Shown here in pieces: positions 40,613 to 50,344 of a stretch of DNA of 64,000 bases (position 1 is its first letter; each line of letters starts with the position of its first letter). Source of the DNA: Bradyrhizobium liaoningense (GTDB lineage: Bacteria; Pseudomonadota; Alphaproteobacteria; Rhizobiales; Xanthobacteraceae); assembly GCF_018130785.1 (NCBI RefSeq), contig NZ_JAFCJT010000006.1:124001-188000 (forward strand). Reading direction: 5' to 3'. The notes under the pieces were generated by a model. That model did not search any database. It had not been told where the DNA came from and worked only from the letters and a program-made list of their open reading frames with translations. Position numbers and translations under genes: made by a program.

Positions 40613-42415
40613 TTGGCTCAGAGGATCGAGGACTATGCGCTGATCGGCGATTGCGAGACCGCAGCGCTGGTCGGGCGCGACGGCTCGATCGACTGGCTGT
40701 GCTGGCCGGCCTTCGATTCCGATGCCTGCTTTGCCGCGATCCTGGGCACGCACAAGAACGGCCGCTGGCTGATCGCGCCAAGCGAGGACGCGACCTCCAT
40801 CTCGCGCCGCTATCTCGGCAACACCCTCATCCTCGAAACGCGCTTCGAGACCGAGAGCGGCACCGTCGCGCTGATCGACTTCATGCCGCCGCGCGGCAAG
40901 GCCTCCGACATTGTGCGGCTGGTCCGCGGCCTCACGGGCACGGTGAAGATGCGGATGGAACTCGTCATCCGTTTCGGCTTCGGCGTCGACATTCCCTGGG
41001 TGCGGCGCATCGACCATTCGTTGCTGGCGGTCGCCGGCCAGGACATGACCGTGCTGCGCACGCCGGTCGAGACCCGTGGCGAGGATCTGACCACCGTTTC
41101 CGGCTTCGAAGTGAAGGCCGGCGAGACGGTGCCGTTCGTGCTGACCTACGGCCCCTCGCATCTCGATCCGCCCGAGCCGATCGATCCGGAGATCGCGCTC
41201 CAGGAGACCGAAAAGTTTTGGCAGGAGTGGTGCAGCCAGTGCACCCGCGACGGCGACTATCACGATCTGATCGTGCGCTCGCTGATCACGCTGAAGGCGC
41301 TGACCTTCGATCCCACCGGCGGCATCGTCGCGGCGCCCACCACCTCATTGCCGGAAAAGCTCGGCGGCGCCAGGAATTGGGATTACCGCTTCTGCTGGCT
41401 GCGCGACGCCACCTTCACGCTGCTGGCGCTGATGAACTCGGGTTACACCGAGGAAGCCTTGGCCTGGCACAATTGGCTCTTACGCGCGGCGGCAGGCTCG
41501 CCGGCGAACATGCAGATCATGTACGGCATCTGGGGCCAGCGGCGCCTGCTGGAATGGGAAGCGGGCTGGCTCGACGGTTATGAGGGCGCCCAGCCGGTGC
41601 GTGTCGGCAATGCCGCGCATGCGCAGCTCCAGCTCGATGTCTATGGCGAGCTGATCGACGCCTTCCACCAGTCGCGCATGGCCAGGCTCAAGCTCGACGA
41701 CGAGACGACCTGGGCGCTGGAATGCGCCGTGCTCCAGCATCTCGCCGAGGTCTGGGACCATCCCGATCACGGTATCTGGGAGCGGCGCGGCCAGCCCAGG
41801 CACTACGTCTTTTCCAAGGTGATGACCTGGGTCGCGTTCGACCGCGGCATCAAGAGCGCCGAAACATTTGGCTTCAAGGCGCCGCTGCTGCATTGGCGCG
41901 CCTTGCGCGAAGCCATCCATCGCGACGTCTGCAACAAGGGATTTGACGCGGAGAAAAACGCCTTCGTCGAGTCCTACGGTTCGAAGGTGCTCGACGCCAG
42001 CGTGCTGCTGCTGCCGGCGGTCGGCTTCCTGCCGGCGCAAGACCCGCGCATCCGCGGCACCATCGCCGCCGTCGAAAAGCACCTGATGCGCGACGGTTTC
42101 GTGCTGCGGCACGATCCGCGTGAGGTGTCCGAGGAGACGCAGCCGATCGAGGGCGCGTTCCTGGCCTGCAGCCTGTGGCTGGCCGATGCGCATGTGCTGG
42201 CCGGCGATCTCGACAAGGCGCAGATCCTGCTCGATCGGGTGGTCGGTATCGCGAACGATGTCGGGCTCTTGGCCGAAGAATATGATTCAGGCGCCCGGCG
42301 CCAGACCGGAAACTTCCCCCAGGCGCTGACCCACATCGCGCTGATCAACACCGCCCACAATCTCTCCGCGGCAAGGCAGGAGAGCGAGAAGCCGGCTGTG
42401 CAGCGGTCGAAGTAA
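40613..42415 (+). CDS. Glycoside hydrolase family 15 protein (glucoamylase or trehalase)
   Basis: 600 aa from a TTG start that retains the conserved RIEDYALIGDCETAALVGRD motif; no in-frame ATG lies upstream. The (alpha/alpha)6 barrel shows NWDYRFCWLRDATFTL, GIWERRGQPRHYVFSKVMTW (acid Glu) and LLAEEYDSGARRQTGNFPQA (base Glu). Members cleave glucose from alpha-glucan ends, and a mycobacterial branch is a trehalase. In this trehalose cluster either activity fits, and I cannot separate them. No signal peptide, so it acts in the cytoplasm. Confidence 0.9.
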   Translation: MAQRIEDYALIGDCETAALVGRDGSIDWLCWPAFDSDACFAAILGTHKNGRWLIAPSEDATSISRRYLGNTLILETRFETESGTVALIDFMPPRGKASDIVRLVRGLTGTVKMRMELVIRFGFGVDIPWVRRIDHSLLAVAGQDMTVLRTPVETRGEDLTTVSGFEVKAGETVPFVLTYGPSHLDPPEPIDPEIALQETEKFWQEWCSQCTRDGDYHDLIVRSLITLKALTFDPTGGIVAAPTTSLPEKLGGARNWDYRFCWLRDATFTLLALMNSGYTEEALAWHNWLLRAAAGSPANMQIMYGIWGQRRLLEWEAGWLDGYEGAQPVRVGNAAHAQLQLDVYGELIDAFHQSRMARLKLDDETTWALECAVLQHLAEVWDHPDHGIWERRGQPRHYVFSKVMTWVAFDRGIKSAETFGFKAPLLHWRALREAIHRDVCNKGFDAEKNAFVESYGSKVLDASVLLLPAVGFLPAQDPRIRGTIAAVEKHLMRDGFVLRHDPREVSEETQPIEGAFLACSLWLADAHVLAGDLDKAQILLDRVVGIANDVGLLAEEYDSGARRQTGNFPQALTHIALINTAHNLSAARQESEKPAVQRSK

Positions 42416-42437
42416 GGGGGGCGGCACTCTCTCCGGT

Positions 42438-42449
42438 CCCCCGCGGGGG
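42438..42449. terminator. GC palindrome between convergent GH15 and HAD genes
   Basis: CCCCCGCGGGGG in the 83-bp gap between the two stop codons. It could end transcription from both sides, but there is no T-tract on either side. Confidence 0.3.
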
Positions 42450-42498
42450 GAGGGAACGCACCTCCGTCGCGCGCCAGTCGAGTCTATCTCATCAGATC

Positions 42499-43311
42499 TC
42501 AGCCAACCCCATTCCACTTCAGGATCATCGCCATCGCTTCCGCAAAGCCATCCTGCTCATTGGTCGCGGTGACGTGGGTGGCCTGGTCCTTGACACTGTC
42601 GGTGGCATTGCCCATCGCGATCGAGGTGCCGCTGACGCGGAACATCGCGAGGTCGTTCTGCATGTCGCCGATGGTGGCGACCGCGTCGGTGGAAATGCCA
42701 AGGCGCTTGGCCATCGCCTGCACGAAGGTGCCCTTGTCGAAGCCGGGCGGCGTGATGTCGAGATAATAGGTCTGCGAGCGCACCGCGGTCGCCTCGCTGC
42801 CGAGCGCCTCCTGCATCGCCTTTTCACAGCGCTCGAGCCCGGCGGCGTCGGCGCTGGCGCCGACGATCTTGCAGGCACTTGAGAGGTACGGCGAAAAATC
42901 CGTCACGATGGTCGGGGCGGAGCGGATCGTGTGCTGCTCGTGCGCGACGTATTTGCCGTTGGGGTTGTCGATCAGCCATTTGTCGTAGGTGAACAGCCAG
43001 ATGTCGGCGCCGAACTCCCGGAGGATCTGCAAGGACCGTTCGGCGGCGCTCGCCGGGATCAGGTGCTGCTCGACCGGATGCATCTCGGGATCGACGATCG
43101 AAGAGCCGTTGAACGGGCCGACCGGCAGCCAGAGCGCCAGCGGCTCGATCAGGAACCGCATGCCGATCGCGGGGCGGCTGGAGGTGATGGTGAAGCCGAT
43201 GCCGGCCTGGTGCAGCCGCTGCACCGCGGACCTCGCACGCTCCGTCAGCGTCTTGTCCTTGGTCAGCAGCGTGCCGTCGACGTCGGAGACCACGAGTGAG
43301 ATTTTCGTCAT
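42499..43311 (-). CDS. HAD superfamily Cof-type phosphatase
   Basis: 270 aa. HAD motif I VSDVDGTLLTKD (nucleophile Asp near residue 10), motif II TSSRPA, and motifs III/IV with Lys in PGFDKGTFVQAMA and IGDMQNDLAMFRVSGTSIAM. The cap is of the C2B type (Cof/YbiV). Such enzymes dephosphorylate sugar phosphates and related metabolites; the substrate is unknown. It is the last gene of the tal-pgi/gnd/zwf/pgl/gntK operon, 24 bp after gntK, which favours a sugar phosphate. Confidence 0.88.
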   Translation of the reverse strand: MTKISLVVSDVDGTLLTKDKTLTERARSAVQRLHQAGIGFTITSSRPAIGMRFLIEPLALWLPVGPFNGSSIVDPEMHPVEQHLIPASAAERSLQILREFGADIWLFTYDKWLIDNPNGKYVAHEQHTIRSAPTIVTDFSPYLSSACKIVGASADAAGLERCEKAMQEALGSEATAVRSQTYYLDITPPGFDKGTFVQAMAKRLGISTDAVATIGDMQNDLAMFRVSGTSIAMGNATDSVKDQATHVTATNEQDGFAEAMAMILKWNGVG

Positions 43312-43335
43312 GGCAGGACCTCGAGTTTCTTGGCC

Positions 43336-43866
43336 TCAGCGTTTCGCGCCGCCCAATTTCAGCTGTCGAACCACGCCGTCCACGATCGCCTCGACGGATT
43401 CGTCGATCGAGACGGTGATGACGTGCTCGCCCGCCTCGGGCGGCTCCAGCGTCGTGAACTGGCTCGTCAGCAGTTCGGGCGGCATGAAATGGCCCTTGCG
43501 TTGCGCGAGGCGGGCGGCAATCAGCTCCTTGGTGCCCCTCAGGAAGACGAAGCGGACGTCGTCGCGTCCGCGCAGCAGCACGTCACGATAGGCGTGCTTC
43601 AGCGCCGAGCAGGCGATGATCACGTGCTCGCCCTTGCCGCAAACCCGCGCGATCTCGTCGGCGATGGCGTTGAGCCAGGGCCAGCGGTCCTCGTCGGTGA
43701 GGGGGTGGCCGGCCCGCATCTTCTCGACATTGCTGGCGGGGTGAAAGCTGTCGCCGTCCTCGAAACGCCAGCCGAGCCGCTGCCCGAGCGCCTCCGCAAC
43801 CGTACTCTTGCCCGAACCCGACACGCCCATCACGATCAACGCACAAGGTGCTTCAACGCCCGCCAC
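43336..43866 (-). CDS. gntK: Gluconokinase
   Basis: 176 aa from GTG 43866, chosen for the GGAGGG box 6 bp upstream; it overlaps the pgl 3' end by 14 bp. The P-loop is VMGVSGSGKST. GDSFHPASNVEKMRAGHPLT and ACSALKHAYRDVLL are the gluconokinase substrate motifs. It phosphorylates gluconate to 6-phosphogluconate with ATP, feeding Gnd or the Entner-Doudoroff route. Length and motifs match the GntK/IdnK family. Confidence 0.93.
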   Translation of the reverse strand: MAGVEAPCALIVMGVSGSGKSTVAEALGQRLGWRFEDGDSFHPASNVEKMRAGHPLTDEDRWPWLNAIADEIARVCGKGEHVIIACSALKHAYRDVLLRGRDDVRFVFLRGTKELIAARLAQRKGHFMPPELLTSQFTTLEPPEAGEHVITVSIDESVEAIVDGVVRQLKLGGAKR

Positions 43867-44602
43867 GAATTCCCTCCGGAAGCGCGGCCCTATCGACCAG
43901 CCAGACGGTCTCACCATTCGAGCGCGCGCGTACAGCCGGCAGAGTCTCGCCATTGAGCAGGCGCGTCAAGATCGGCTGCTTGTCGTGCCCGGCAATCTCG
44001 AACAGCATTTCGCGGCAGGAGGCCAAGGCGGGCAGGGTCAGCGAGACCCGCGGCACGAACGGCGCGACATTGGCCTTGGGGACGCCGACCACCCAGCGTG
44101 TGGTCTCCTCGATCGCGGGGTAGCCGGGGAAGAGCGAGGCGGTGTGGCCGTCCGGGCCCGCGCCCATCAGGACCATGTCGAACAGCGGCCGTGCCGGATC
44201 GAGGTTTTTGGCGCCGTAAAAGGACTGAAGCTCGCGCGCATAGGCCTCGGCACCCGCTTCGGGGCTTTCGGCCGTGGTCGGGATCGGGTGAACATGCCCG
44301 GACGGCGCATTGCGGTCGAGAAAGGTCGCGCGTGCGACCGCCATGTTGTTGAGCGGATCGCTCTCAGGGACGAAACGCTCGTCACCGATGAACCAGTGCA
44401 CGCGGTCCCATGGAATCTTGCCGCGCCAGGCGTCGCTGCCAAGCAATTGATAGAGCTTCTTCGGGCTGGAGCCGCCGGTGAGGCAGATCGCGATCCGCCC
44501 GGGATTGGCTGATATCCGCGCCATTACCCGCTCGGCTGCGGCCTGCGCCAGCACGTCGGCGTCGGCCTCGACGATCAGCTTCGGCTGGCCGGACGCCGCC
44601 AT
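43853..44602 (-). CDS. pgl: 6-phosphogluconolactonase
   Basis: 249 aa from ATG 44602, which shares bases with the zwf stop (TGATG). Family motifs: CLTGGSSPKKLYQLL, VHWFIGDERFVPESDPLNNM, and MGAGPDGHTASLFPGYPA. It hydrolyses 6-phosphogluconolactone made by Zwf. The overlap with both neighbours shows tight translational coupling of the oxidative pentose phosphate steps. Confidence 0.95.
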   Translation of the reverse strand: MAASGQPKLIVEADADVLAQAAAERVMARISANPGRIAICLTGGSSPKKLYQLLGSDAWRGKIPWDRVHWFIGDERFVPESDPLNNMAVARATFLDRNAPSGHVHPIPTTAESPEAGAEAYARELQSFYGAKNLDPARPLFDMVLMGAGPDGHTASLFPGYPAIEETTRWVVGVPKANVAPFVPRVSLTLPALASCREMLFEIAGHDKQPILTRLLNGETLPAVRARSNGETVWLVDRAALPEGIRGGR

Positions 44603-46113
44603 CACGAATATTTCCGCCAGCTGCGCCCGTCGCGGCGCAGCAGCTCGTCGGCGCATTTCGGCCCGTCGCTGCCGGCTTCATAGGTCTCGATGCCGTTGGT
44701 GCCTTCACTTTTCCAGGCGTCCAGGAACGGCTGCACCGCCTGCCATCCGGCCTCGATGCCGTCGGCGCGCTGGAACAGGATGTTGTCGCCGATCATGCAG
44801 TCGTAGATCAGCGTCTCATAGCCGGTTGAGGGATCTGCGCGGAAATAGTCGCCGTAGCGGAACTTCATCTCGACACCGTCGATGGTGACGCTCGGCCCTG
44901 GGATCTTGGCGTTGAACTGAAGCTCGATGGTCTCGGTCGGTGCGATGCCGATGGTGAGGAAGTTCTGCGACAAGCGGTCGACCGTCGTCCCCGAAAACAT
45001 CGACAGCGGCGCTTGCTTGAACTTGATCGCGACTTCCGTGCGCTTGTGGCCGAGCGCCTTGCCCGTACGCAGATAGAAGGGCACGCCAGCCCAGCGCCAA
45101 TTGTCGATCATCAGCTTCAGCGCGACGAAGGTCTCGGTCGTGCTGCCGGCCTTGACGTCCTCGGTCTTGCGATAGTCCGGGATGTCGTCGTCGCCGATAT
45201 GCCCCGCGAGATATTGTGCGCGGACCGAATTCCTCAGCGCTTCCTCCCGGCTCGGCTGCTGGATCGAGGTGAGCACGTCGGCCTTCTCCGAGCGCACGGA
45301 ATGCGCATCGAAGCGCGCCGGTGGCTCCATCGCGACCAGCGACATCAGTTGGAACAAATGGTTCGGCACCATGTCGCGCAACGCGCCGGTGGCGTCGTAG
45401 AAGCCGCCGCGATGGCCAACGCCGAGCTTCTCTTCCACCGTGATCTGGATGTGGTCGATGTGGTTGCGATTCCATATCGGCTCGAACATGCCGTTGGCGA
45501 AGCGCAGCACCAGGATGTTCTGCACCGTCTCCTTGCCGAGATAGTGATCGATCCGGTAGATCTGGTGCTCGTCCATGATCTTCAGCAGCTCGGCGTTCAG
45601 CGCGCGCGCCGAAGCGAGGTCTGTGCCGAACGGCTTTTCGATCACGAGACGTCGCCAGGCGCCGTTCTCCTTCATCATGCCGGTGCGGCCGAGCTGACGC
45701 GCCGTCGGCGCGAACGCCGCGGGCGGGGTTGCCAGATAGAACAGCCGGTTGCCGCCGGTATCCTGCGCGCATTCCAGCGAATCCAGATGCTCGCGCAAGC
45801 GATCAAAGGAGGGCGGGTCCTTCGCATCGGCCTCGACGAAGGTCACGCATTCCAGCAGCTTCCGGGCGATGTCGTCGTCCACGGGGCGGGTCGCGAACTG
45901 GCGCAGGCCCTTCAACAGGCTGTCGCGCAGCTCGTCGTCCGACTGGCGGTTGCGGGCCACGCCGACGACGCAGAACTTTTCCGGCAGCAGGTGCTCGGCG
46001 GCCAGATTGTAGAGCGACGGCATCACCAGACGGTGAGTGAGGTCGCCCGTCACGCCAAAGATGACGAAGGCGCAATTTTCCGGCTTGCGCTTGGCTTGCG
46101 GGTCTTTTGTCAC
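44602..46113 (-). CDS. zwf: Glucose-6-phosphate dehydrogenase
   Basis: 503 aa. The nucleotide-binding start FVIFGVTGDLTHRLVMPSLY (family GASGDL), the substrate motif RIDHYLGKETVQNILVLRFA, and GVPFYLRTGKALGHKRTEV are intact. It oxidises glucose-6-phosphate with NADP+ as the entry step of the oxidative pentose phosphate and Entner-Doudoroff pathways. It follows gnd by 40 bp and overlaps pgl. Confidence 0.96.
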   Translation of the reverse strand: MTKDPQAKRKPENCAFVIFGVTGDLTHRLVMPSLYNLAAEHLLPEKFCVVGVARNRQSDDELRDSLLKGLRQFATRPVDDDIARKLLECVTFVEADAKDPPSFDRLREHLDSLECAQDTGGNRLFYLATPPAAFAPTARQLGRTGMMKENGAWRRLVIEKPFGTDLASARALNAELLKIMDEHQIYRIDHYLGKETVQNILVLRFANGMFEPIWNRNHIDHIQITVEEKLGVGHRGGFYDATGALRDMVPNHLFQLMSLVAMEPPARFDAHSVRSEKADVLTSIQQPSREEALRNSVRAQYLAGHIGDDDIPDYRKTEDVKAGSTTETFVALKLMIDNWRWAGVPFYLRTGKALGHKRTEVAIKFKQAPLSMFSGTTVDRLSQNFLTIGIAPTETIELQFNAKIPGPSVTIDGVEMKFRYGDYFRADPSTGYETLIYDCMIGDNILFQRADGIEAGWQAVQPFLDAWKSEGTNGIETYEAGSDGPKCADELLRRDGRSWRKYS

Positions 46114-46153
46114 GAACGATAGGCCTTCGCTCTGTTACTTGTTACTTCGGCTT

Positions 46154-47152
46154 TTATTTGGGTTTCGAAGCGCCCGGCTGCTTCGGCTCCTTGTGTCCGC
46201 CGAATCCTGCACGCATCGCAGAAAGAATTTTTTCGGCGAAGGTGTGTTCCTTGCGGGAACGGAAACGTGTGTAGAGGGCCGCGGTCAAAACTTCGGCCGG
46301 CACGGCCTCGTCGATCGCCGCATTCACGGTCCAGCGTCCTTCGCCGGAATCCTCGACGAAGCCGGAATATTCCCCGAGTGCAGGGCTGTCCGCGAGCGCC
46401 GTCGAGGTGAGATCGAGCAGCCAGGACGGGATCACGCTGCCGCGCCGCCACACCTCTGCGATGTCGGCGAGGTCGAAATCGTAGCGATGATCTGACGGCA
46501 GCGCCTCAATGTTGGCGTTCTTGAGAATATCAAAACCTTCAGCATAGGCCTGCATCAGCCCGTATTCGATGCCGTTGTGGATCATCTTGACGAAATGGCC
46601 GGCGCCCACGGGACCTGCATGGATGTAGCCCTGCTCGATGCGGGGATCGCGCCCCTCACGTCCCTCCGTGCGCGGAATGTCGCCGGCGCCGGGCGCGAGC
46701 GCGGCGAAGATCGGATCGAGCCGGTCGACCACCTGCTTCTCGCCGCCGATCATCATGCAATAGCCGCGGTCGAGCCCCCAGACGCCGCCTGATGTGCCGA
46801 CGTCGACATAATGGATGCCGCGCTGCTTCAGGGCCTTGCCGCGGCGGACGTCGTCCTGCCAGAACGTGTTGCCGCCGTCGATGATGACGTCGCCTTCCTG
46901 CATCACGCCGGCGATCGTGTCGATCGTCGTCTCGGTGATGTGGCCGGCCGGCAGCATCACCCAGGCGGTGCGCGGCCGCTCCAGTTTGGCGATGAACTCT
47001 TCCAGCGTCGCGGAGCCCACGGCGCCGTCCGCGGCGAGACCGGCGACGGCCTTGGCGTCCTTGTCGTAGACCACGGTCGAATGACCGTGGCGCATCAGGC
47101 GGCGAACGATGTTGCCGCCCATCCGGCCGAGGCCGATCATGCCGAGTTGCAT
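46154..47152 (-). CDS. gnd: 6-phosphogluconate dehydrogenase, decarboxylating (short form)
   Basis: 332 aa, the short GndA-type enzyme (about 300-330 aa) rather than the 470-aa form. The Rossmann start [49 protein letters not shown] and [20 protein letters not shown] are conserved. Short members often prefer NAD+. It makes ribulose-5-phosphate and CO2. It lies between tal-pgi (12 bp) and zwf (40 bp) in one operon. Confidence 0.94.
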   Translation of the reverse strand: MQLGMIGLGRMGGNIVRRLMRHGHSTVVYDKDAKAVAGLAADGAVGSATLEEFIAKLERPRTAWVMLPAGHITETTIDTIAGVMQEGDVIIDGGNTFWQDDVRRGKALKQRGIHYVDVGTSGGVWGLDRGYCMMIGGEKQVVDRLDPIFAALAPGAGDIPRTEGREGRDPRIEQGYIHAGPVGAGHFVKMIHNGIEYGLMQAYAEGFDILKNANIEALPSDHRYDFDLADIAEVWRRGSVIPSWLLDLTSTALADSPALGEYSGFVEDSGEGRWTVNAAIDEAVPAEVLTAALYTRFRSRKEHTFAEKILSAMRAGFGGHKEPKQPGASKPK

Positions 47153-47164
47153 TGAGAGCTTCCC

Positions 47165-50014
47165 TTAATTCAGTGCGTCGTTAAGCGCAGCATTGAGCGC
47201 CGCGAGACCTTTCTTGAGCGGCCCCTTCAAGTGCACGCGGAGCGCACGCCGGCCGCGCTCGGTGAGCACGTCGAAGTCGCCGCGCGCCTGCGCCGCCTTG
47301 ATGACGCCGAAGCTCGCCTTCTGGCCCGGCACCGACAAGTCCTTGGCGTCGTCGGCCGTGATCTGGAGAAACACGCCGCTGTCGGGTCCGCCCTTGTAGG
47401 CCTGCCCGGTCGAATGCAGGAAGCGCGGTCCGAACTCGGCGCAGGTTGCCACGTGACGCTTCTCGCGCACTTCGAGACGCATCGTCTGGAGTGCGTCGAT
47501 CGTGGCCTTGTCGCGCGCGATGTAGCCGAGCAGGGCGACATAGTCGCCGTGGTTGGAGCGGGAGAGATGCGCCTTCAGCCAGGAGGTCAGGTCGCCATTC
47601 GCTCCGGCAGCACGGAGCGCGGTGGCGTTGGCCTCGTCGGTGTAGAGATCGGCTTCATCCGTGCTGACGACCGGCTCCTCGGCCGGCAGCGCGCCGGTCT
47701 TCTCGAACGACGCGGTGAGCTCGCGGGTCTTGATCTTGGCCGCTTCCACGTCCGGCTGGTCGAACGGGTTGATGCCGAGGATGCTGCCTGCCACCGCCGT
47801 CGCCATCTCGAAGCGGAAGAACTCCTGGCCGAGATGGTCGATCGACTTCATGACGATGCGCACGACGGGATGGCCAGCCGCTTCGACCGCGGCAAGCTTG
47901 GAGTCATGGGCAGCATCCGCCTCGCCCTCGGTGCGGATGTCGATGAAGAAGCGGTCGTTGCCGTAGACTGCCGGCTCGCCCAGCGGCTCGCCGGCGATCG
48001 GGATCAGGCCCTTGCCTTCCTTGCCGGTCGATTCCGCGATGAGCTGTTCGGCCCAGGCGCCGAAATCGGCGATCTTCTTCGACGGCAGGATCGTCACCTT
48101 GTCGCGGCCTTCGAGGCCGGCGAGGCCCATCGCAAGGCCGAGCTGCACGCCCGGGTTCTCGCTTGGCGGCACGTCCGGTCCGCAGGAGCGGGCCATCGCG
48201 AGCGCTTGCTTGACGAAGGTCTTGACGTCGATGCCCGCGGTTGCCGCCGGCACCAGGCCGAACGGCGAGAGCACCGAATAACGGCCGCCGATCGAGGGTT
48301 CGCCATGGAAGATGCGGGCGTAGTTGAGGCTCTTCGCTGCCTTCTCCAGCGACGAGCCGGGATCGGTCACCGCGATGAAGCGATGGCCGGTCTTCACGTT
48401 CGGGCCGACTGCCTGCGCGACGCGCTCATGGAAATAATCCTTCATCGCGTTCGGCTCGGTGGTGCCGCCGGATTTGCTGGACACGATGAACACGGTGTTG
48501 GCGATGTCGATCCTGGCCTCCATCGCCCGGACCTGCGCCGGATCGGTGGAATCCAGCACGTGCAGCTTCGGGAAGCCGGACTTCCGCGCAAAGGTCTCGG
48601 CCAGCACCTCGGGGCCGAGGCTCGATCCGCCCATGCCGAGCACGACGGCATCGGAGAATTCTTGCCCCTTCACGCGGTTGGCGTAATCCTCGTAGTCGGC
48701 AACGTCGGCCTTCGCCGCGCTGTCGAGCCAGCCGAGCCATTTGTCCTCGTCGGCGCCGGTCCAGACCGATTTGTCGCGCTGCCACAGCCTGCGGATCTTT
48801 GCCGCCGCGCGCCATTCCTCGGTGCTCTTGGCCACCGCCTTGCCGAGACCGTCGCCGAGCGAGAGAAGCTGGCGGTCGATCGCGGGCCCGAGCACGGTTG
48901 CCCGCTTGTGCGCGACGGCGCCATAGAGCTTGTCCGCGGCATCGGCGAACTGCTTGACGCCGTCCTTGACGAGCTCCTTGGTGATCGCATCGAGCGAGAC
49001 GCCGGAGCGCTCCAGCTCGTCCAGCACGCGCCTGGCGTCGTCGACATTCTCTTCGAGGCTGTCGCGCGGCTTGCCGTGGTCGCGGAACGCGTCGAGTGTC
49101 GCCGGCGGCACGGTATTGATGGTGTCGGGGCCGATCAGCTCCTCGACATAGAGGACGTCGCTGTAGTCCTTGTTCTTGGTGCCGGTGGAGGCCCACAGCA
49201 TGCGCTGCGGCTTGGCGCCCTTGGCGACGAGCTTGTCCCAGCGCGGGCCGGAGAACAGGCGCTTGTAATCCTGGTAGGCGACCTTGGCGTTGGCGATCGC
49301 GACCTTGCCCTTCAGCGCGGCGAGCCGCTCCTTCTCGCTGGGATCGTTGGCGCGGGCGATCTTCTCGTCGAGTTGCTTGTCGACGACCGAGTCGATGCGG
49401 CTGACGAAGAAGCTCGCGACGCTCGCCACGTGCGACGGGTCGCCGCCGTCGGCGACATATCTTTCCAGACCGGCGAGATAGGCCTCGGCGACCTGGAGGT
49501 AGACGTCCCTGGCGAACAACAGCGTGATGTTGATGCTGATGCCGTCGCCGATCAACTGCTCGATCGCCGGAAGGCCCTCCGGCGTCGCGGGCACCTTCAC
49601 CATCAGGTTCTTGCGATTGACATCCTTCCAGAGCCGCCGCGCCTCGGCGACCGTACCGGCGGTGTCCATCGCCAGATAGGGCGAGACTTCGAGGCTGACA
49701 TAGCCGTCGCCGCCCTTCAGGCGGTCATAAACCGGGCGGAGCACGTCCGCGGCGTTCTGGATGTCCTCGATCGCGACGGCCTCGAACAGGTCGGCCACGG
49801 TCCGGTCGCCGCGCTTCAGCGCCTTGCCGATCGGTGCGTCATACTCGTCCGAGCTGCCGATCGCCTTCTCGAAGATCGACGGATTGGAGGTGACGCCCTT
49901 GACGCCGTCGGTGTCGATCAGCCGCTTCAGGTCGCCCTTGGCGATGAAGCCACGGGCCAGGAAGTCCAGCCAGACGGCTTGTCCGTGCTTTTCCAGCTCT
50001 TTGACGGGATTCAT
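47165..50014 (-). CDS. tal-pgi: Bifunctional transaldolase/glucose-6-phosphate isomerase
   Basis: 949 aa fusion. The N-terminal transaldolase (about 1-365) contains GVTSNPSIFEKAI and the Schiff-base Lys in NLMVKVPATPEGLPAIEQLI. The C-terminal isomerase (about 390-949) contains VLGMGGSSLGPEVLAETF, FIVSSKSGGTTEPNAM and EQLIAESTGKEGKG. The fusion links the non-oxidative pentose phosphate branch to glucose-6-phosphate, substrate of the Zwf encoded downstream. It is the first gene of the minus-strand operon. The tal-pgi fusion is known in some alphaproteobacteria and actinobacteria. Confidence 0.95.
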   Translation of the reverse strand: MNPVKELEKHGQAVWLDFLARGFIAKGDLKRLIDTDGVKGVTSNPSIFEKAIGSSDEYDAPIGKALKRGDRTVADLFEAVAIEDIQNAADVLRPVYDRLKGGDGYVSLEVSPYLAMDTAGTVAEARRLWKDVNRKNLMVKVPATPEGLPAIEQLIGDGISINITLLFARDVYLQVAEAYLAGLERYVADGGDPSHVASVASFFVSRIDSVVDKQLDEKIARANDPSEKERLAALKGKVAIANAKVAYQDYKRLFSGPRWDKLVAKGAKPQRMLWASTGTKNKDYSDVLYVEELIGPDTINTVPPATLDAFRDHGKPRDSLEENVDDARRVLDELERSGVSLDAITKELVKDGVKQFADAADKLYGAVAHKRATVLGPAIDRQLLSLGDGLGKAVAKSTEEWRAAAKIRRLWQRDKSVWTGADEDKWLGWLDSAAKADVADYEDYANRVKGQEFSDAVVLGMGGSSLGPEVLAETFARKSGFPKLHVLDSTDPAQVRAMEARIDIANTVFIVSSKSGGTTEPNAMKDYFHERVAQAVGPNVKTGHRFIAVTDPGSSLEKAAKSLNYARIFHGEPSIGGRYSVLSPFGLVPAATAGIDVKTFVKQALAMARSCGPDVPPSENPGVQLGLAMGLAGLEGRDKVTILPSKKIADFGAWAEQLIAESTGKEGKGLIPIAGEPLGEPAVYGNDRFFIDIRTEGEADAAHDSKLAAVEAAGHPVVRIVMKSIDHLGQEFFRFEMATAVAGSILGINPFDQPDVEAAKIKTRELTASFEKTGALPAEEPVVSTDEADLYTDEANATALRAAGANGDLTSWLKAHLSRSNHGDYVALLGYIARDKATIDALQTMRLEVREKRHVATCAEFGPRFLHSTGQAYKGGPDSGVFLQITADDAKDLSVPGQKASFGVIKAAQARGDFDVLTERGRRALRVHLKGPLKKGLAALNAALNDALN

Positions 50015-50344
50015 GATGCTTATTTATCTCCAAGCCTGCGGGCGAGGGGTTTCCGCGCCAGTCCTGACGCGCTATCCTCTAGCTTACATGCTCCCAAGAG
50101 GGAACCAATCAAGGGGATAGGCGTCATACCCTCTAGTGTAACTCCGTCGCGATCATGGCGATCCAGGCGGAAGTAGCCGTGTTGCGTAAAAAGGTCGTGG
50201 GCCGGAGGCGTTGGCCAAGGTCTCGTTGCGTAACGTCAGCCGCTTCGTCTCGTCAGCTCATGGCTGCCCGGAGTGTCACCAGCGGACTACGGTCCGCCTG
50301 ATACATCGTGGCTGGGCCGCGAATGGCCATGCTGGGGGAAAAGC
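50015..50344. other. 330-bp divergent intergenic region without a gene
   Basis: I see no credible ORF. GGAAC 50101-50105, 16 bp, CGTC 50122-50125 on the plus strand is one base off an EcfG promoter but lies 220 bp from the next ORF. No terminator or repeat is evident. Confidence 0.4.
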
